A stretch of DNA of 5,126 bases from NCBI GenBank assembly GCA_003694465.1, contig RFKM01000207.1:1-5126 (forward strand), read 5' to 3'. This document shows, one piece after another, positions 1 to 5,126 of this stretch (the first letter of the stretch is position 1; every line of letters begins with the position of its first letter). The stretch comes from Alphaproteobacteria bacterium. GTDB lineage: Bacteria > Pseudomonadota > Alphaproteobacteria > Rhodobacterales > Rhodobacteraceae. Below the pieces are notes generated by a model. It saw nothing but the letters and a program-made list of their open reading frames with translations. It searched no databases and was not told the origin of the DNA. The translations under genes were made by a program, and so were the position numbers.

Positions 1-201
1 CCAGACGGCGTCCTCGCGGTAGGTCGAAAGGCGCGTCCACAGGATGTGGTCATGGGCGCGCACGACGTTGCGGATGGTGTCGATCTGCACGAAGCCGAGG
101 CGGCGGATGATCTCTTCGGGCTCGCGCGGCGCCGTGCCGATCAGGTTCTGCGCAAGCCAGAGCCGGCGGGCCTCGCGGTTGGAGAGGCGCAGGGCGGTCA
201 T
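1..201 (-). CDS. Winged-helix DNA-glycosylase-like protein, YcaQ/AlkZ family (N-terminal 67 residues, cut by window edge)
   Basis: The open frame starts at ATG 201 and runs without a stop to base 1, giving 67 residues of a longer protein. It begins MTALRLSNREARRLWLAQNL and continues with IIRRLGFVQIDTIRNVVRAH and ILWTRLSTYRE. This pattern matches the N-terminus of the YcaQ/AlkZ-like family (HTH_42, formerly DUF1006): a helix of the LS..eAR.l.la type, then a QID-containing strand, then an f.RL..Y element. In characterised members, Gln-X-Asp or Gln-X-Gln is the proposed catalytic motif for removing alkylated or cross-linked bases from DNA. Here it reads Gln39-Ile40-Asp41, the YcaQ-like form. The rest of the protein (normally about 350-400 residues in total) is outside the window, so completeness cannot be judged. 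It follows the dehydrogenase after 72 bases and may be co-transcribed, with no evident metabolic link. Confidence 0.83.
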   Translation of the reverse strand, partial: MTALRLSNREARRLWLAQNLIGTAPREPEEIIRRLGFVQIDTIRNVVRAHDHILWTRLSTYREDAVW

Positions 202-207
202 CGAGCG

Positions 208-213
208 CCTCCC
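208..213 (-). promoter_or_regulatory. Shine-Dalgarno GGGAGG for the YcaQ-like gene
   Basis: GGGAGG lies 6 bases before ATG 201. The frame upstream is closed by an in-frame TAG at 244-246 with no other start codon in between, so this site and the ATG define the gene's beginning. The 72-base gap from the dehydrogenase stop (202-273) shows no obvious promoter or terminator. Confidence 0.65.
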
Positions 214-273
214 GCGGGGCGGGCCGGCGCGGCCCTCCCGTGGCTAAAAGCGCGGTCGCTCTGGCGCGAGGTG

Positions 274-1702
274 TCAGCCATGCCGGGCGGCGACGGTCTT
301 CAGGGTGGTGAAGCCATAGAGTGCCTCGAAGCCCTTTTCGCGCCCGTGGCCCGAAAGGCCGGTGCCGCCGAAGGGCAGTTCGACTCCGCCGCCGGCGCCA
401 TAATTGTTGACGAACACCTGCCCGGCCCGCAGCCGCCGGGCAAGGCGCATCTGGCGGGCGCCGTTCTCGGTCCAGATGCTGGCGACGAGCCCGTAGCCGG
501 TGCCGTTGGCGATGGCCACCGCCTCGTCTTCGGTGTCGAAGGGAATCGCCACCTGCACCGGGCCGAAGATCTCTTCGCGGGCCAGAGGATGGTCGGGCGG
601 GACGTCGGCGAAGAGCGTTGCCGGCACGTAATGCCCGCCCTTCGGCGCGTCCTCGGCGATGCGCCCGCGCCCGGCGAGGCGCAGATCGGCGCCGCGGGCG
701 ATGTAGCCCTCGACGATCTGCTTCTGGCGCGCCGAGATCAGCGGGCCGAGGTTGGCATCGGCCATCGCCGGGGCCGAGACCATGCCGTTGAAGCTATCGG
801 CCATGCGGTCCAGCAGGCGTTCGTAGATCGGGCGCTGGATCAGCACCCGGCTGGCGGCCGAGCAGGTTTGCCCGGCGTTCTGGATGCAGGCCCCGACGAG
901 ATAGGGCAGGGCGGCGTCGAGATCGGCATCTTCAAAGACGATCTGCGGGCTCTTGCCGCCGAGCTCCAGCGTCACCGGAACCACGTTTTCGGCCGCCGCC
1001 TTCTGGACCAGCCGGCCGACCGCCACCGAGCCGGTAAAGGAGATGTGCTGCACGCCGGGATGGGCGGCCAGCGCGGCGCCGGCCTCCTCGCCGAGGCCGG
1101 GGACGACCCCGAGCGCCCCGGCCGGCAGCCCCGCCTCCTCGGCAAGGGCGGCGAAGGCGAGGGCGGTCAGGCAGGCCTCTTCCGCCGGCTTCAGCACGCA
1201 GGCGTTGCCGGCGGCCAGCGCCGCGCCCACCGAGCGGCCGATGATCTGCATCGGGTAGTTCCATGGGATGATATGGCCGGTGACCCCGTGCGCCTCGCGC
1301 AGGGTATAGACGGTGTAGCCCTCGAGATAGGGGATCGTTTCGCCCATCAGCTTGTCGGCGGCGCCGGCGTAGAACTCCATGTAGCGGGCGAGCGCCAGCG
1401 CATCGGCCCGCGCCTGTCCGAGCGGCTTGCCGACATCGGTGGCCTCGATCACCGCGAGGTCGTCGGCCCGCGCCTCGACCAATTGTCCGATGCGCGCCAG
1501 CACCCGCCCGCGCTCGGTGGCGCTCATCCGCCCCCATGTGCCGTCGCGGGCGGCCTCGGCGGCGCGCACGGCGGCGTCGATATCGGCGGGGGTGCCGCGG
1601 GCGATCGAGCCGATCTCCTCGCCGGTCGAGGGGTTTTCGAGCGGCAGCTGGCGGCCGCCTTCCGGGCTGCGCCATTCGCCGGCGACGAAGATCTTGGTGG
1701 CG

Positions 1703-1725
<23 letters not shown>
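274..1725 (-). CDS. NAD(P)-dependent aldehyde dehydrogenase (ALDH superfamily), substrate unknown
   Basis: This 483-residue soluble enzyme should oxidise an aldehyde to the carboxylic acid with NAD(P)+. The active site is complete: PWNYP with Asn156, the general base Glu254 in LELGGKSP, and nucleophile Cys288 in NAGQTCSAAS. Cofactor-site motifs are present: KPAE (179-182), FTGS (230-233) and EEIFGPV (384-390). Glu182 at the end of KPAE is the residue that usually favours NAD+ over NADP+. The C-terminal segment is VNNYGAGGGVELPFGG (439-454) and SGHGREKGFEALYGFTT (458-474). Length is normal for this superfamily (about 480-500). The start follows a strong Shine-Dalgarno sequence and overlaps the ATPase gene by 23 bases, so it belongs to the transporter operon. 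It resembles the broad betaine-aldehyde/aminoaldehyde/phenylacetaldehyde-type branch, but I cannot name the substrate from sequence alone. Confidence 0.96.
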
Positions 1726-3306
<1,581 letters not shown>

Positions 3307-3310
<4 letters not shown>

Positions 3311-4128
3311 CCCACCCCCCGCTTCAGCCGCGGGTCGAGCCGGTCGCGCAGCCCGTCGCCCATCAGGTTGAGGCCCAGAACCGTCGCCACGATCGCCACC
3401 CCCGGCAGGATCGCCAGCGAGGGTCGGGAATAGATCATCGTCTGGGCATCGGCGAGCATCCGCCCCCACGAGGGCAGCGGCGGCTGTGCTCCAAGGCCGA
3501 CATAGGACAGCCCCGCCTCGGCAAGAATGCCCAGCGAGAACTGGATCGTCCCCTGCACGATCAGCAGGTTGAGGATGTTGGGCAGGATATGTTCGAGGCT
3601 GATGCGCAGCCGTCCCTTCCCCGCCACCCGGGCGGCAAGGATGTAGTCGAGCGTCCAGAGCCCCAGCGCCCCGCCGCGCGTCACCCGCGCGAAGACCGGA
3701 ATGTTGAAAATGCCGATGGCGAGGATGGCATTGAAGGCCGAGGGACCGAACCGGGCGGTGATCAGGATGGCAATGACCAGCGCCGGAAAGGCAAAGACAA
3801 GGTCGTTGGCCCGCATCGCCACCTCGTCGACGAGCCGCCCCCGGTTGGCCGCCGCCAAGAGCCCCAGCGGCACGCCCAGCCCCATGCCGATGCCCACCGC
3901 CACCAGCGCCACCGCGATCGAGGTGCGCGCCCCGACCATCAGCATCGAAAGCATGTCGCGCCCGAAATGATCGGTGCCCAGAAGGTGGCTGGCCGAGGGC
4001 GGCAGCAGCCTGTCCCCGATCGAGAGGCTGGCCACGTCGTGGGGCGTCCAGACGAGGCTCACCAGCGCCGCCAGCACGAACAGCCCGGTGAGCGCCCCCC
4101 CGGCGGCAAGTTGCAGCCGCCCCCTCAT
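3307..4128 (-). CDS. ABC transporter permease, DppC/OppC type (peptide/opine/nickel importer family)
   Basis: This 273-residue inner-membrane protein is the second half of the importer channel and should pair with the DppB-like permease encoded just before it. Family hallmarks are clear: LLGTDHFGRDMLS (49-61) followed by VGARTS; an EAA loop at about 161-185 with DYILAARVAG and HILPNI; LSYVGLGAQPPLPSWG (207-222); and NLMGDGLRDRLDPRLKR (254-270) at the C-terminus. Six hydrophobic segments lie near 8-27, 68-94, 108-126, 130-148, 186-206 and 236-258. ATG 4128 was chosen because the DppC-like N-terminus starts there and it overlaps the preceding TGA in an ATGA junction behind a GAGG site. The N-terminus before the first membrane segment is only a few residues, at the short end for DppC relatives. 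Substrate is unknown. Confidence 0.95.
4125..4128 (-). other. ATGA stop/start overlap between the two permease genes
   Basis: The minus-strand bases ATGA contain the start codon of the DppC-like gene and the TGA stop of the DppB-like gene. This arrangement is typical of translational coupling, here between two subunits expected in equal amounts. Confidence 0.85.
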
Positions 4129-5072
4129 CGCCGCCGCCTCAAACGCGGATCGGCCAGCGCATAGGCCAGATCGACCAGAAAGGTTACCACGATCACCGCG
4201 AAGACCAGCAGCATCACCACGCTTTCGACAACGATCAGGTCGCGCTGGGTGATGCCCTGAAAGATCAGCCGCCCCAGCCCCGGCAGGAAGAACACGTTCT
4301 CGATGATGATCGCGCCGGCCAGCAGGAACGAGAATTGCAGGCCGATGATGGTCAGCACCGGAATCAGCGCATTGCGCAGCGCATGGCGCCGGGTCGCCTG
4401 CCCGCGCGTGAGTCCCTTGGCCCGGGCGGTGCGCATGTAGTCCTGCCCCAGCGTCTCGATCAGCGCCGACCGCATGACCCGGGCCAGGATCGAGGCCTGC
4501 GGCAACGCCAGCGCCACCGCCGGCAAGGTCAGCGCCCCGAGCGCCGGCCAGACCCCGCCGTCCCACCCCGGAAAGCCGCCGGCCGAAACCCAGCGCAGCT
4601 TCACCGCGAAGACCAGCACCAGCAGCATCGCGAACCAGAAATTCGGCACCGCGATGCCCAGCTGCGTTGCCCCCATGATGCCGATATCGGCCCAGCCGCC
4701 CCGCCGCGCCGCCGCAACCAGCCCCACCGGAAAGGCGATCAGCGTCGAAAGCCCCAGCGCATAAAGCGCCAGCGGCAGCGAAATCCACAACCGCTCGCCG
4801 ACAAGCTCGGCCACCGGCACCTTGTAGGTGTAGGAAATCCCGAAATCGCCTCGCAGCATCCCGCCGACCCAGTGCAGATAGCGCACCGCCGGCGCCCCGT
4901 TCAGCCCCAGCTGCGCGCGCAGCGCCTCCACCGCCTCGGGCGTCGCGTTGAGCCCGAGCATGTAAGACGCCGGATCGCCCGGGATCACCTCGATCGCCGC
5001 AAAGATCACCACCGAGGCAACCGCCAGCGACAGGCAGAGCGACAGGGCGCGGGTCAGGGCAAAGCGCAGCAT
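4125..5072 (-). CDS. ABC transporter permease, DppB/OppB type (peptide/opine/nickel importer family)
   Basis: This 315-residue inner-membrane protein is one half of the transmembrane channel of a peptide-type ABC importer. Six hydrophobic segments are visible, near residues 9-29, 97-121, 132-157, 176-195, 236-258 and 281-304. The family's N-terminal region shows VIPGDPA (29-35) and an LGL...RYL..VGG..RGDFG stretch (55-78). The cytoplasmic EAA loop that contacts the ATPase is at about 211-239 (DYMRTARAKGL, then RHALRNALIP). Length is normal for DppB-like proteins. ATG 5072 is the only reasonable start, because an in-frame TAA lies at 5082-5084. No convincing Shine-Dalgarno sequence precedes it, so it may depend on translation of an upstream gene. 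Its TGA overlaps the next ATG. Family assignment is firm; the transported compound cannot be read from the sequence. Confidence 0.95.
   Translation of the reverse strand: MLRFALTRALSLCLSLAVASVVIFAAIEVIPGDPASYMLGLNATPEAVEALRAQLGLNGAPAVRYLHWVGGMLRGDFGISYTYKVPVAELVGERLWISLPLALYALGLSTLIAFPVGLVAAARRGGWADIGIMGATQLGIAVPNFWFAMLLVLVFAVKLRWVSAGGFPGWDGGVWPALGALTLPAVALALPQASILARVMRSALIETLGQDYMRTARAKGLTRGQATRRHALRNALIPVLTIIGLQFSFLLAGAIIIENVFFLPGLGRLIFQGITQRDLIVVESVVMLLVFAVIVVTFLVDLAYALADPRLRRRR
4137..4140 (-). promoter_or_regulatory. Shine-Dalgarno GAGG for the second permease
   Basis: GAGG lies 8 bases before the ATG at 4128, inside the end of the first permease gene. It supports the internal ATG 4128 rather than the much longer open frame that begins at 4788, whose extra 220 residues are an out-of-frame reading of the first permease. 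Confidence 0.55.
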
Positions 5073-5084
5073 GGGTTCAGGTTA

Positions 5085-5119
5085 GGCCGCGCGCCCGAAA
5101 AGCGAAAGCGCGCGCGGCC
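5085..5119 (-). repeat. Perfect 10-bp GC inverted repeat (stem-loop) before the transporter genes
   Basis: Arms GGCCGCGCGC (5085-5094) and GCGCGCGGCC (5110-5119) are exact reverse complements, separated by a 15-base, A/T-richer loop at 5095-5109. In the minus-strand transcript the stem would end 12 bases before the permease ATG. No run of T follows on either strand, so it is not a standard intrinsic terminator. It could be an RNA-processing or stabilising stem-loop between two operon genes, a structure limiting ribosome access, or a chance palindrome in GC-rich coding DNA. The repeat is directly visible; its function is unknown. Confidence 0.5.
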
Positions 5120-5126
5120 CTTCATC
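5085..5126 (-). CDS. Possible C-terminal tail of an upstream gene (partial, tentative)
   Basis: Read on the minus strand from the window edge, one frame gives DEGPRALSLFGRAA and then a TAA stop at 5082-5084, nine bases before the ATG of the first permease. Most third positions are G or C, as in the neighbouring genes, and the spacing fits an operon junction. The first permease has no clear Shine-Dalgarno sequence, which would make sense if ribosomes arrive from an upstream gene. Fourteen codons cannot be assigned to a family. In operons of this transporter class the neighbouring gene is often the periplasmic substrate-binding protein, but that is inference only. The alternative is that this is untranslated DNA holding the inverted repeat listed separately. 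Confidence 0.3.

Noticed and set aside
221..235. GGGCC/GGCCC 5-bp stem with a 5-base loop between dehydrogenase and YcaQ-like gene, considered as a terminator
   Set aside because: The stem is short and there is no T run after it on either strand. Such GC palindromes are common at this base composition.
4129..4788. Extra 220 codons upstream of the DppC-like permease in the same open frame
   Set aside because: This stretch lies within the first permease gene in another frame, has no membrane-protein motifs, and the family N-terminus begins at ATG 4128.
5054..5125. Short minus-strand frame starting at ATG 5125 (23 codons) overlapping the permease start, considered as a leader peptide
   Set aside because: It covers the inverted repeat and the permease start out of frame, shows no distinctive residue run, and its upstream ribosome-binding region is outside the window.

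Overview
The window is roughly two-thirds G+C and almost completely coding. Every gene I can support lies on the minus strand, so transcription runs from base 5126 down to base 1. The strong G/C bias at third codon positions, the protein style and the tightly packed overlapping operon suggest an alphaproteobacterium. The aldehyde dehydrogenase tail (VELPFGG, then SGHGREKGFEALYGFTTLKT) recalls Rhodobacteraceae proteins. That placement is from memory of such proteins, not from a search.

Layout in transcription order: (1) 5073-5126 may hold the last 14 codons of an upstream gene, overlaid by a perfect 10-bp GC inverted repeat just before the first full gene. (2) 4125-5072 is a DppB/OppB-type membrane permease. 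(3) 3307-4128 is a DppC/OppC-type permease. (4) 1703-3310 is one ATPase with two ABC domains, equivalent to DppD and DppF fused. (5) 274-1725 is an NAD(P)-dependent aldehyde dehydrogenase with an intact active site. (6) 1-201 is the N-terminal 67 residues of a winged-helix protein of the YcaQ/AlkZ DNA-glycosylase-like family, cut by the window edge.

Genes 2-4 are joined by 4-base ATGA stop/start overlaps. The dehydrogenase start lies 23 bases inside the ATPase gene behind a good Shine-Dalgarno sequence. This points to one co-transcribed, translationally coupled unit. The two permeases and the double ATPase form a complete membrane and motor part of a peptide/opine/nickel-type ABC importer. 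Its periplasmic substrate-binding protein is not in the window and may lie just upstream. The dehydrogenase probably oxidises an aldehyde derived from the imported compound, but nothing here identifies the substrate. The YcaQ-like gene follows a 72-base gap and is probably functionally unrelated.

I found no RNA gene, insertion sequence, CRISPR array, phage gene or clearly novel system. The observations most worth checking are the hairpin with weak ribosome-binding context before the first permease, and the close coupling of an aldehyde dehydrogenase to this transporter.
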